The position numbers were made by a program, and so were the translations under genes. Below are positions 7,725-15,514 of a stretch of DNA of 64,000 nucleotides, piece after piece. Position 1 is the first letter of the stretch, and each line of letters opens with the position of its first letter. The DNA is from Akkermansia muciniphila (GTDB taxonomy: Bacteria; Verrucomicrobiota; Verrucomicrobiia; Verrucomicrobiales; Akkermansiaceae). The notes under the pieces were generated by a model. That model was not told the origin of the DNA, did not search any database, and saw nothing but the letters and a program-made list of their open reading frames with translations. The stretch spans positions 1-64,000 of the forward strand of contig SFDX01000012.1 in assembly GCA_004557455.1 (NCBI GenBank), given 5' to 3'.

Positions 7725-9191
7725 ATGCCGGTTAAAGATTACATTGTCACCATAGGACTGGAGGTACACTGCCAGATTAAGACGGAAACCAAGATGTTCT
7801 GCCGCTGCAAGGCCGGCTTCGGCTATGAACCGAACACGAATGTATGCCCCACCTGCCTCGGCATGCCCGGGGCACTGCCGGTGCTCAATGAGTACGCCAT
7901 CGAGCGAACCGTGCTCACGGGTCTGATGCTGGGCTGCTCTACCCCGCCGGTGAGCCGTTGGGACCGCAAGAACTATTTTTACGCAGACATGCCGAAGAAT
8001 TATCAGACGAGCCAGCTGGACCTACCGCTGTGCATCGGGGGTGAAGTTCCGCTGTATTCTTGGGCCTTCCCGGCGGATGCCAAGGTGGCATCCGAGGGCC
8101 CCGTGGTGCGCCGCGTGAAGCTGGACCACATTCATCTGGAGGAGGATGCCGCCAAGCTGACGCACTTCGGCACCTATTCTCTGGTGGATTACAACCGTGG
8201 CGGCACCCCGCTGATGGAAATTGTCTCCGCCCCCGATCTGTGCAGCCCGGAAGAGGCCTACGCCTACCTCAAGAGCCTGCAGCAAATCCTCATCTGCGGC
8301 GGCATTTCGGACGCCGATATGGAGAAGGGGCAGATGCGCTGCGATGTGAACATCTCCCTGCGTCCGCATGGGCAAAAGGAGCTGGGGGCGAAGATTGAGA
8401 TGAAGAACATCAACTCCATGTCCGCAGCCCGCCGCGCGCTCATCTACGAAATACGCCGCCAAGCCGATGAACTGGACCGTGGCATTGCGCAGGTGCAGTC
8501 AACCCGCCGCTGGGACGACGCCGCCGGGGAGAGCATCGTGATGCGCACCAAGGAGAACGCGCATGATTATCGCTACCACCCCTGCCCGGACCTCATTCCG
8601 GTTCACACGACACCCATCGTGGAAAAGGTCAAGGGTGAGCTTCCCGAACTGCCGGATGCACATCGCAATCGCCTGGTATCGCAGTATAAGCTACCGGAGG
8701 CAGATGCGGACACCTTGGTGGGAGATACGGCCCTGTGCGCCTACTTTGAGGCCGCTGCAGCCGGCAGCCCCACGCCCAAAAAAGTGGCCAACTGGGTGAT
8801 TAACAACCTCACCTCCGTGCTCACCGAGAAGGAAATCGGCATAGCGGACTGCCCCGTCTCCCCGGAGCAGTTGGCGGGGCTCGTTCAGGTGATCGAACAG
8901 GGCATCTGCTCCAACAACCAGGGACGCGACGTGCTGGCCGTTCTTTGGGAGAAACCGGGCGTGAGCGCAGCCGATGCAGCGGCAAGCCTGGGCTTCAAAA
9001 AGACCGACAGCGGAGCCCTGGAGGCAGCCGTGGACAAGGTGTTGGCAGAGAATGCCGACATGGTGGCCCTGGTGAAGGGCGGCAACACCAAGCTGCTCAA
9101 CGCCCTGACCGGCAAGGTGATGAAGAGCAGCAACCCGAAGCCCAATCCCAAGCTGGTAACGGAGTTGCTGACGGCCAAGATCGGGCTGTAA
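7725..9191 (+). CDS. gatB: Aspartyl/glutamyl-tRNA(Asn/Gln) amidotransferase subunit B
   Basis: The tRNA-binding kinase subunit of GatCAB, which amidates misacylated Glu-tRNA(Gln) or Asp-tRNA(Asn) in the cytosol. 488 residues. The N-terminus has the GatB hallmark IGLEVHCQ; a zinc-type CRC...CPTC pair (CRCKAGFG, VCPTCLGMPG) and the DYNRGGTPLMEIV block follow. The C-terminal YqeY-like tail ends in NPKPNPKLV. Start at 7725: the ATG after an A-rich stretch matches the family N-terminus. gatA and gatC are not in the window. A perfect inverted repeat at 9205-9242 follows. Confidence 0.96.
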   Translation: MPVKDYIVTIGLEVHCQIKTETKMFCRCKAGFGYEPNTNVCPTCLGMPGALPVLNEYAIERTVLTGLMLGCSTPPVSRWDRKNYFYADMPKNYQTSQLDLPLCIGGEVPLYSWAFPADAKVASEGPVVRRVKLDHIHLEEDAAKLTHFGTYSLVDYNRGGTPLMEIVSAPDLCSPEEAYAYLKSLQQILICGGISDADMEKGQMRCDVNISLRPHGQKELGAKIEMKNINSMSAARRALIYEIRRQADELDRGIAQVQSTRRWDDAAGESIVMRTKENAHDYRYHPCPDLIPVHTTPIVEKVKGELPELPDAHRNRLVSQYKLPEADADTLVGDTALCAYFEAAAAGSPTPKKVANWVINNLTSVLTEKEIGIADCPVSPEQLAGLVQVIEQGICSNNQGRDVLAVLWEKPGVSAADAAASLGFKKTDSGALEAAVDKVLAENADMVALVKGGNTKLLNALTGKVMKSSNPKPNPKLVTELLTAKIGL

Positions 9192-9204
9192 TTTACCCAC
9201 TGAC

Positions 9205-9242
9205 GCATGCTGCGGTTCAAAAGAGCCTTGACCGCAGCATGC
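9205..9242 (+). terminator. Perfect 12-bp inverted repeat between gatB and manC
   Basis: GCATGCTGCGGT (9205-9216) and ACCGCAGCATGC (9231-9242) with a 14-base loop. It could end gatB transcription, though no T-run follows. It also covers part of the manC -35 and spacer, so it may be an operator. Confidence 0.4.
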
Positions 9243-9256
9243 TCTGCGTTTATACT
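9228..9256 (+). promoter_or_regulatory. Leaderless promoter of manC
   Basis: TTGACC (9228-9233), 17-base spacer, TATACT (9251-9256), then 6 bases to the ATG at 9263. Confidence 0.7.
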
Positions 9257-9262
9257 GGTGGC

Positions 9263-10318
9263 ATGAGCAACTATGCGTTAATTCTCGCCGGCGGCAGCGG
9301 CACGCGCTTCTGGCCGCTTTCCCGCAACGCGCGTCCCAAGCAACTGCTGGACCTTTTCGGTAAGGGCACCATGCTGCGCCAAGCTCTCAACCGCATGGAG
9401 CGAGTTCTGCCCCCGGAAAATATTTTCATTCTCACGAACAGTCTGCAGGAGGCGGAGGTGCGGCGAGAAGCCGCCGAGCTGCCGGCAGGCAACATTGTAG
9501 CAGAGCCCACGCGCCGCGACACCGCGCCCGCTGTGGCCCTCGGCATTGCCTTGGTAGCAGCGCGCGATCCCGAGGCGAACATGATGATCGTGCCCAGTGA
9601 CTCCCTGATTCTGGATGACGCAGCCTTTGCCGACTTGGCCTCCGAGGCCTTGGAGCTGGCCGGGCGCACCCCGGGGCTCATCACCATCGGCATTCGCCCC
9701 ACTTGGGCATGCCCGAGTTACGGGTACATCGAGCGAGCCGCGCGCCTGCAGGACCCCGCCCTGAAGCATGCCTGCTACGAGGTACTGCGCTTCCGCGAAA
9801 AGCCGGACCCCGCCACCGCCGCTCAATACCTGGCCTCCGGGAATTTCTCTTGGAATGCGGGCATGTTTATCTGGAATGTCGCCTATGTGCGCCGCCAACT
9901 GGCCGAGCACACGCCGCAACTGGCGGATTTCATCGCGCGCTTTACTGGCACGCCGGATCAGGCCGAATTCATCCGCCGCGAGTTCCCTGCCCTCACCCCC
10001 ATTTCCATCGACTTTGCACTGATGGAAAAAGCCGACCGCGTCCTCAACTTCGAGGCCTCCTTCGACTGGGATGACGTGGGCTCCTGGCTTTCCGTCGGCA
10101 GCTACCTGCCGCAGCAGGACTGCAATGCGGCCAACTGCCCCCTGAGCACCCTGCAAGCCACGGGTAATATTGTCTTTACCGGTGGCAAACGCGTTGCCCT
10201 CCTGGGGGTGGACGACCTCATTGTGGTGGACACACCGGATGCCCTGCTCATCTGCCGCAAAGATGAGGCGGACAAAATCAAGAAGATTGTGAACGACCTA
10301 CCCCCGGAGCTACTGTGA
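9263..10318 (+). CDS. manC: Mannose-1-phosphate guanylyltransferase
   Basis: Makes GDP-mannose from GTP and mannose 1-phosphate for surface polysaccharides. 351 residues: the nucleotidyltransferase domain only, without the C-terminal isomerase half of bifunctional ManC/AlgA. The pyrophosphorylase signature GGSGTRFWPLSR is at residues 10-21, followed by the KQLL segment; later landmarks are EKPD and NAGMFIW (sugar-phosphate binding) and DWDDVGSW. The start is fixed by the leaderless promoter 6 bases upstream. Its stop overlaps the GTG of ruvX (GTGA). Its product could feed the glycosyltransferases at 37-40 kb. Confidence 0.93.
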   Translation: MSNYALILAGGSGTRFWPLSRNARPKQLLDLFGKGTMLRQALNRMERVLPPENIFILTNSLQEAEVRREAAELPAGNIVAEPTRRDTAPAVALGIALVAARDPEANMMIVPSDSLILDDAAFADLASEALELAGRTPGLITIGIRPTWACPSYGYIERAARLQDPALKHACYEVLRFREKPDPATAAQYLASGNFSWNAGMFIWNVAYVRRQLAEHTPQLADFIARFTGTPDQAEFIRREFPALTPISIDFALMEKADRVLNFEASFDWDDVGSWLSVGSYLPQQDCNAANCPLSTLQATGNIVFTGGKRVALLGVDDLIVVDTPDALLICRKDEADKIKKIVNDLPPELL

Positions 10319-10782
10319 GCGAGCACCCCCTTCTGGCTGTCGATTTCGGTCAGGCTCGCATCGGCATCGCTGCTACCGATGCCGCCGGCATCCTGCCCTA
10401 CCCCGTCGAGACCATCGAACCGGCCAAGGTTGATCCCCTCGAGCGGATCGCTCAGATTGCGGAACGGATAGGCGCTAAACGCCTGATAGTCGGGCTTCCC
10501 CTGCGGCTGGACGGCACGGAGGGGACAGCCTGCGCCAAGGTACGCGCCTTTGCGCAGAAGCTGCACGAACGCATCCCTGCCCTGCCGATGGAGTTTGTGG
10601 ATGAATTCCTCACCACGACAACCGCGCAGAAAAAGCTGCACGCCGCCGGTAAAAAGGCTAAACACTTCAAGCCCGTGATTGACCAGGCAGCCGCCGTAGA
10701 AATCCTGAACAATCGGATGCGCTCCCACGGAGAACTCGACAACGAGTTTGCCCTGCCGCCCGAGGATTTTCCGCCCCTCTGA
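10315..10782 (+). CDS. ruvX: Putative Holliday junction resolvase RuvX/YqgF
   Basis: A 155-residue RNase H-fold protein of the YqgF/RuvX family, linked to Holliday junction resolution and 16S rRNA maturation. The acidic LAVDFGQARIG opens the fold; RLIVGLPLRLDGTEG and VDEFLTT are the following conserved blocks, and DQAAAVEIL closes the domain. It starts with GTG overlapping the manC stop by 4 bases, so it is translated from the manC mRNA. The C-terminal 15 residues are acidic and unremarkable. Confidence 0.92.
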   Translation: MSEHPLLAVDFGQARIGIAATDAAGILPYPVETIEPAKVDPLERIAQIAERIGAKRLIVGLPLRLDGTEGTACAKVRAFAQKLHERIPALPMEFVDEFLTTTTAQKKLHAAGKKAKHFKPVIDQAAAVEILNNRMRSHGELDNEFALPPEDFPPL

Positions 10783-10794
10783 GGTGCTGAACCG

Positions 10795-10816
10795 CCGCAC
10801 TCAGGGCCGAGTGCGG
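10795..10816 (+). terminator. Hairpin after ruvX
   Basis: CCGCACTC (10795-10802) and GAGTGCGG (10809-10816) with a 6-base loop. No T-run follows, so the terminator role is uncertain. Confidence 0.35.
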
Positions 10817-10848
10817 TGAGATTATGGCGCAAACGCCACAGATAATGC

Positions 10849-10877
10849 TTGAAATGCGGCCCGCTTCGTGGTACGAT
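10849..10877 (+). promoter_or_regulatory. Sigma-70 promoter of the phosphate permease gene
   Basis: TTGAAA (10849-10854), 17-base spacer ending in TGG, TACGAT (10872-10877). The ATG at 10890 is 12 bases further on. The upstream ATG at 10824 lies before the promoter and is rejected. Confidence 0.6.
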
Positions 10878-10889
10878 TTCGCCGAACGC

Positions 10890-13103
10890 ATGGAAACTCT
10901 CTATTACGTCATGTACGGTGTCATCCTCGTTCTGTCCCTGTTCGGGCTGATCGTGGGGGTGAGTAACGATGCCTGCAACTTCCTGAATTCATCGCTCGGT
11001 TGTCGAGCGGGCACCTATCGCCTGGTGGCTGCCGTAGCGGGCGCGGGCGTCATCATGGGCGCGGCTTTTTCCAGCGGCATGATGGAGGTAGCGCGCAGCG
11101 GTGTGTTTGTGCCGGGGATGTTCAGTTTCCATGAGCTGATGGTACTCTTTATGGCCGTGATGGTGGCCAATGTTATCTTGTTGGATATATTCAACACCCT
11201 GGGGCTGCCTACCTCCACCACGGTGGCCTTGATTTTTGCCTTGCTGGGTTCCGCGATGGGAATGGCCATGTACAGCGCGAGCTGCAATGAGTCCGCTTCC
11301 GTTATCGAATACATCAACGCAGGCAATACCACCACCATCGTGGCGGCTATTTTCTGCTCCGTGGCCGTCGCCTTTGTGGTGGGTACGGTGGTGATGTGGA
11401 TCAGCCGCCTGATTTTCAGCTTCCGCTACCAACACACCTACCGCTACCTGGGGCCGCTGTGGTGCGGTGCTGCGTTCACGTCCATCAGCTATTTCGCCAT
11501 CTTCAAGGGGCTGAAAACAAGCCCCATCCTCAGCCCGGAGACACACGCCTACCTCGATGCGAATGTGAGCATACTGGTGCTGGCGGCCTTTGTGGGCTGG
11601 ACCCTGCTGGGGGCGCTGGGGCAGTATGTTTTCCGCCTGAATACACTGCGTTACACCGTACTGGCCGGCACTTTCGCGCTGGCTCTTTCCTTCGCCGGTA
11701 ACGACTTGGTGAACTTCATCGGCATCTTCATGGCCTCCGACACCTGCCTGGATCTGGCGTCCCAAGCGGCGGCTCAGGGGGTGCATGTGGCGGATATGAA
11801 GATGGGTGCTCTGGCCAATCAGGAGGTAAAAGCGGAGATGTGGCAGCTCATCACGGCCGGCGTTATCATGGTGGCGGCCCTCTTCTTCTCCAAGAAAGCC
11901 CGCAAGGTGACGGAGACGGAGATCAAGCTCTCTGCCGCCAACACAGGCAAGGAGCGTTTCGGCTCCAGCCAACCGGCTCGTTTGTTGGTGCGTTATACGC
12001 TCAACGCGGTGCGTTTCGTGCAGCGCATCACCCCTGCCCCCGTGGCAGATTTCGTGGGACGACGCTTTGAGCCGCTGCGCCCGGAGGAGGAGACGGGGGC
12101 CAACTACGACATGCTGCGCGGCTCCGTGAACCTGACGACGGCGGCCTTCCTTATCTGCATTGCTACCTCGTGGGAGATGCCCCTGTCTACCACCTACGTC
12201 ACCTTCATGGTCGCCATGGGCTCCTCGCTGGCAGACCGGGCCTGGGGCCGGGACTCGGCGGTGTATCGCATCACAGGCGTTCTTGCCGTGGTCGGCGGCT
12301 GGTTTATCACGGCCTTCGCCGCGTGCACGCTTGCCTTCGGAGTTGCTCTCATCATGGCCTACGGCAGCATCTGGGGCATCGTGGTGATGGTGGCTTTGGC
12401 CATCGTTCTCCTCATCCGCTCCACCTTCTTCCGCAACTCGGATTCCAACGAAGTGAAGATCCTCAACCTGCGCAACCGCTCGGCCGTGCGTGACTTCGGC
12501 ACCGCCGCCGCCGGTCGCCTCGGGCGCATGGTCGGCATCTACAATGCCATGGTTCAAGCCCTGTTGAAGGAGGATCGCGATGCCCTCAAGCGTCTCCGCA
12601 AGAAGGCGCGCTCCATGAAGCGCGATATTGCCTTGGTCAGCGAGAACGAGGTGATGCCCTCCCTTGTCAACGTGCCCAAGGAATACGCCGAGCAGGGGCA
12701 GCGCATTTATCGCATTACCGAGCTCTCCGCCAATGTCTGCGAGTGCCTGCTGGCTGCCGTCAAGGCGGCGTTCAATCACATTGATAATCAGCACGTGGGC
12801 CTGAATGAGCGCCAAGGCAAGGACCTGCTCGCTCTCACCGGCAAGATCAGCCGCTTCTACCCCTCCCTCACGGACAAGCTCAAGACCGGCGATTATGCTG
12901 GCATCGACAGCCTCCTCGAGTCCGCCGATACCCTCGGTAACGAATTCGCCGAGTACATCAAAACGCACCTGATGCAAACAGACCAAGACGCCGCCGGCAT
13001 GCGCAACGGCATCCTCTATCTCACCCTCCTGAACGAGACTCGCGCCATGACGGACCAGGCCTTTGCCCTCATCCGCTGCACCAAGGAGCTCTTTGAGTAC
13101 TGA
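10890..13103 (+). CDS. PiT-family inorganic phosphate permease with C-terminal PhoU-like domain
   Basis: A 737-residue inner-membrane transporter of the PHO4/PiT family, expected to bring in phosphate or metal phosphate with H+ or Na+. The two family signatures are present: VSNDACNFLNSS near residue 25 and AGNDLVNFIG near 270. Many hydrophobic segments fill residues 5-520, with a soluble loop at about 350-400. After the last membrane segment come about 190 charged helical residues (from near 540) that resemble the PhoU-like DUF47 regulator usually encoded as a separate neighbour. A fused regulator would explain the missing separate gene. The start is set by the promoter; the product then starts METLYYVMYG. 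Confidence 0.9.
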   Translation: METLYYVMYGVILVLSLFGLIVGVSNDACNFLNSSLGCRAGTYRLVAAVAGAGVIMGAAFSSGMMEVARSGVFVPGMFSFHELMVLFMAVMVANVILLDIFNTLGLPTSTTVALIFALLGSAMGMAMYSASCNESASVIEYINAGNTTTIVAAIFCSVAVAFVVGTVVMWISRLIFSFRYQHTYRYLGPLWCGAAFTSISYFAIFKGLKTSPILSPETHAYLDANVSILVLAAFVGWTLLGALGQYVFRLNTLRYTVLAGTFALALSFAGNDLVNFIGIFMASDTCLDLASQAAAQGVHVADMKMGALANQEVKAEMWQLITAGVIMVAALFFSKKARKVTETEIKLSAANTGKERFGSSQPARLLVRYTLNAVRFVQRITPAPVADFVGRRFEPLRPEEETGANYDMLRGSVNLTTAAFLICIATSWEMPLSTTYVTFMVAMGSSLADRAWGRDSAVYRITGVLAVVGGWFITAFAACTLAFGVALIMAYGSIWGIVVMVALAIVLLIRSTFFRNSDSNEVKILNLRNRSAVRDFGTAAAGRLGRMVGIYNAMVQALLKEDRDALKRLRKKARSMKRDIALVSENEVMPSLVNVPKEYAEQGQRIYRITELSANVCECLLAAVKAAFNHIDNQHVGLNERQGKDLLALTGKISRFYPSLTDKLKTGDYAGIDSLLESADTLGNEFAEYIKTHLMQTDQDAAGMRNGILYLTLLNETRAMTDQAFALIRCTKELFEY

Positions 13104-13155
13104 TAACGCCGGGCCTCAACCACCGCCGCACCCCGGCTGTCAGCAGCCCTCCCCA

Positions 13156-15084
13156 TCAGGGAGCGGGCTCAGACTTCTTCTTTTCGGCTTCCTCCAGAAG
13201 GCGGATGACCGCCGGCTCCTCGGCAAGATCCCAAGAGGTGTTGCCGTTTTTATTACGAGCCCCGACGTCAGCCCCGGCATCGAGAAGCAGCTTCACAAGG
13301 TCAGCGTGCCCCGCCTTGGCTGCGTACATCAGGGGCGTCCAAGCATTTTGTACGGCCGTGTTCACATCTACTCCGGCAGTCAGCAGTGCCTTTGCTACCT
13401 CCGCATATCCGGAATTTGCCGCAAGCGTTAAGGCCGTCATCCCTTCCTGAGTTTCAACGTCCACATCCGCGCCAGCCTTCAGTAGTGCTGCTACCATCTC
13501 CGTATGACCATTGATCGCAGCCCACATCAGGGCTGTCTCCCCCTCGTTTGTCCGCGCATTCACCTCTGCTCCCGCCTTCAGTAGCACTGCTACCATCTCC
13601 GTATGGCCATTTGTCGCAGCTCCCATCAGGGCTGTCTTCCCCGCATTTGACCGAGCGTTCACCTCTGCTCCCGCCTTCAGTAGTGCGGGTACAGTCTCCG
13701 TATGGCCATTTATCGCAGCCCACATCAGGGCTGACGCGCCCTCGTTTGACCGCGCGTTCACCTCTGCGCCCGCCTTCAGTAGTGCGGGTATAGTCTCCGT
13801 ATGGCCATTTATCGCGGCACTCATCAGGGCTGTCTTCCCCCCATTTGTCTGCGCATTCACCTCTGCGCCAGCCTTCAGTAGTGCTGCTACCATCTCCGTA
13901 TGACCATTGATCGCAGCCCACATCAGGGCTGTCTCCCCCTCGTTTGTCCGCGCATTCACCTTTGCGCCCGCCTCCAGTAGTGCTGCTACCATCTCCGTAT
14001 GGCCATTCATCACGGCACCCATCAGGGCTGTCTTCCCCGCGTTTGACCGAGCGTTCACCTCTGCGCCCGCCTCCAGTAGCGCGGGTACAGTCTCCGTATG
14101 GCCATTCATCGCGGCGCCCATCAGGGCTGTCTTCCCCTCGTTTGTCCGCGCATTCACCTCTGCGCCAGCCTCCAGTAGTGCTGCTACCGTCTCCGTATGA
14201 CCGCTTCTCGCTGCACACATCAGGGCTGTCACACCCTCGTCTGTCCTCGCATTCACCTCCGCGCCCGCCTTCAGTAGTGCTGCTACCGTCTCCGTATGGC
14301 CATTCATCGCAGCACCCATCAGGGCTGTCTCCCCCTCGTCTGCCCGAGCATTCACCTCCGCGCCCGCCTTCAGTAGCACTGCTACCGTCTCCGTATGGCC
14401 ACTCTCCACAGCCCACATCAGGGCTGTCACCCCCTCGTCCGTCCTCGCATTCACCTCTGCTCCCGCCTCCAGTAGCGCGGGTACAGTCTCCGTATGGCCA
14501 TTCATCGCGGCGCCCATCAGGGCTGTCTTCCCCTCGTTTGTCTGTGCATTCACCTCTGCGCCCGCCTTCAGTAGTGCTGCTACCGTCTCCGTATGACCAT
14601 TTATCGCGGCACCCATCAGGGCTGTCTCCCCCTCGTTTGTCCGCGCATTCACCTCTGCGCCGACCGAGATGAGGAGCTCCACCATCTCCACAGAACCGGA
14701 AGCCGCCATCATCAAAGCTGTTTCACCATCCTTTGACACATAATTCACATCCGCCCCGGCGTCGAGCAGAACCCTCACCACCTCGGCATCGGAGGCAAAA
14801 ACGGCATACATCAAGACGGACTGACCATTCTCATTCGTTGCATTCGGATCCGCTCCCGCCCTCAGAAGGAGAGAACACACGTGCGTCGATGCATGATCTG
14901 AGACAGCCTCAAAAAGCACACCCTTGATATCCTTCGCGGCGAACAGATAACGCGCGGTCTGATCCTCATCACTCTCCGAGGCATCAAAAAAACTGAAAGA
15001 CTGTCCCTCTTCCTGCGCCGTCAGAGGTGCCGTAGCAGATAAACAAAAGGCCAAAGCCGCCCATATCACATTCCGGGTTGTCAT
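13156..15084 (-). CDS. Secreted ankyrin-repeat protein
   Basis: A 642-residue protein. Residues 1-24 form a signal peptide ending in LTAQ. After a short acidic segment, about 17 ankyrin repeats run from residue 53 to 613, with a partial one to the end. Units 4-15 (residues 152-547) are twelve nearly identical 33-residue copies of the type GxTALMxAAxNGHTE..., while the outer repeats are diverged. Ankyrin stacks bind proteins; here the place of action is outside the cytoplasm. The lack of divergence between inner copies points to recent unit duplication or gene conversion. Leaderless promoter 6 bases upstream. Partner unknown. Confidence 0.9.
   Translation of the reverse strand: MTTRNVIWAALAFCLSATAPLTAQEEGQSFSFFDASESDEDQTARYLFAAKDIKGVLFEAVSDHASTHVCSLLLRAGADPNATNENGQSVLMYAVFASDAEVVRVLLDAGADVNYVSKDGETALMMAASGSVEMVELLISVGAEVNARTNEGETALMGAAINGHTETVAALLKAGAEVNAQTNEGKTALMGAAMNGHTETVPALLEAGAEVNARTDEGVTALMWAVESGHTETVAVLLKAGAEVNARADEGETALMGAAMNGHTETVAALLKAGAEVNARTDEGVTALMCAARSGHTETVAALLEAGAEVNARTNEGKTALMGAAMNGHTETVPALLEAGAEVNARSNAGKTALMGAVMNGHTEMVAALLEAGAKVNARTNEGETALMWAAINGHTEMVAALLKAGAEVNAQTNGGKTALMSAAINGHTETIPALLKAGAEVNARSNEGASALMWAAINGHTETVPALLKAGAEVNARSNAGKTALMGAATNGHTEMVAVLLKAGAEVNARTNEGETALMWAAINGHTEMVAALLKAGADVDVETQEGMTALTLAANSGYAEVAKALLTAGVDVNTAVQNAWTPLMYAAKAGHADLVKLLLDAGADVGARNKNGNTSWDLAEEPAVIRLLEEAEKKKSEPAP
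13444..14631 (-). repeat. Array of twelve 99-bp tandem repeats
   Basis: Each unit encodes one 33-residue ankyrin repeat, all in frame with no spacer. Some blocks repeat at higher order: units 9-11 resemble 13-15, and units 5 and 9 are almost the same. Copy number should be prone to change. Confidence 0.9.
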
Positions 15085-15090
15085 GCACCC

Positions 15091-15118
15091 ATTCTACCAC
15101 GTCTCGTCAGCTCGTCAA
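15091..15118 (-). promoter_or_regulatory. Leaderless promoter of the ankyrin gene
   Basis: Minus strand: TTGACG (15118-15113), 16-base spacer ending in TGG, TAGAAT (15096-15091), then 6 bases to the ATG at 15084. Confidence 0.65.
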
Positions 15119-15245
15119 GCAGGAAACACAAATTCAGCGCAACATTTCCCCGTTACAGGACATCAGAAACCGACACGAACGCCCCGCGCCACCCCCGATG
15201 ATGATTCGGGCGAGAATAGAGGCCCGAGCGGGGTCCGGAATGCAG

Positions 15246-15278
15246 CAACGGCACCTGCCTTGTTGACAGATGCCGTTG
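15246..15278 (-). terminator. Hairpin after tRNA-Asp
   Basis: On the minus strand AACGGCATCTG pairs with CAGGTGCCGTT (one G-U pair) starting 10 bases past the tRNA end. There is no T-run. The G-U pair would be a mismatch on the plus strand, which supports minus-strand use. Confidence 0.5.
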
Positions 15279-15287
15279 TTGTCGGAA

Positions 15288-15362
15288 CGAAGCGGACGGG
15301 GCTCGAACCCGCGACCTCAGCCGTGACAGGGCTGCGCTCTAACCAAACTGAGCTACCGCTCC
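15288..15362 (-). tRNA. tRNA-Asp (anticodon GTC)
   Basis: The 75-base minus-strand sequence folds as a tRNA. The acceptor stem GGAGCGG/CCGCTTC has one G-U pair. A D-arm starts TAGCTCAG. The anticodon stem CAGCC/GGCTG holds the loop CTGTCAC, and the T-arm is GCGGG-TTCGAGC-CCCGT. The discriminator is G, as expected for Asp. CCA is not encoded. It has its own promoter. Confidence 0.95.
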
Positions 15363-15419
15363 TTTGCCGGTTGCTGTCCCCTCCTTTTTCGGTTTCCCGT
15401 TCGGGTGGGGTGCGGGGAC

Positions 15420-15448
15420 ATTATACAGATTTTCAGCAGGCATTGCAA
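15420..15448 (-). promoter_or_regulatory. Sigma-70 promoter of tRNA-Asp
   Basis: Minus strand: TTGCAA (15448-15443), 17-base spacer, TATAAT (15425-15420). The precursor would carry a 5' leader of about 50 bases. T-rich runs between 15450 and 15490 on the same strand may end transcription of the helicase gene. Confidence 0.7.
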
Positions 15449-15514
15449 GCTTTTTCTTCAAAAAAAAGCGAAAAAAGGGCAAAAAAATGCAATTTCGGGG
15501 TAAAACGGGCGAAT

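Noticed and set aside
10989-12986. A 665-codon frame opposite the phosphate permease
   Set aside because: Composition is His/Gly/Gln-rich and motif-free, a mirror of the membrane protein's codon bias.
13444-14631. Regular repeats that could suggest a CRISPR array
   Set aside because: Units are 99 bp, directly joined without spacers, and encode ankyrin repeats in frame.
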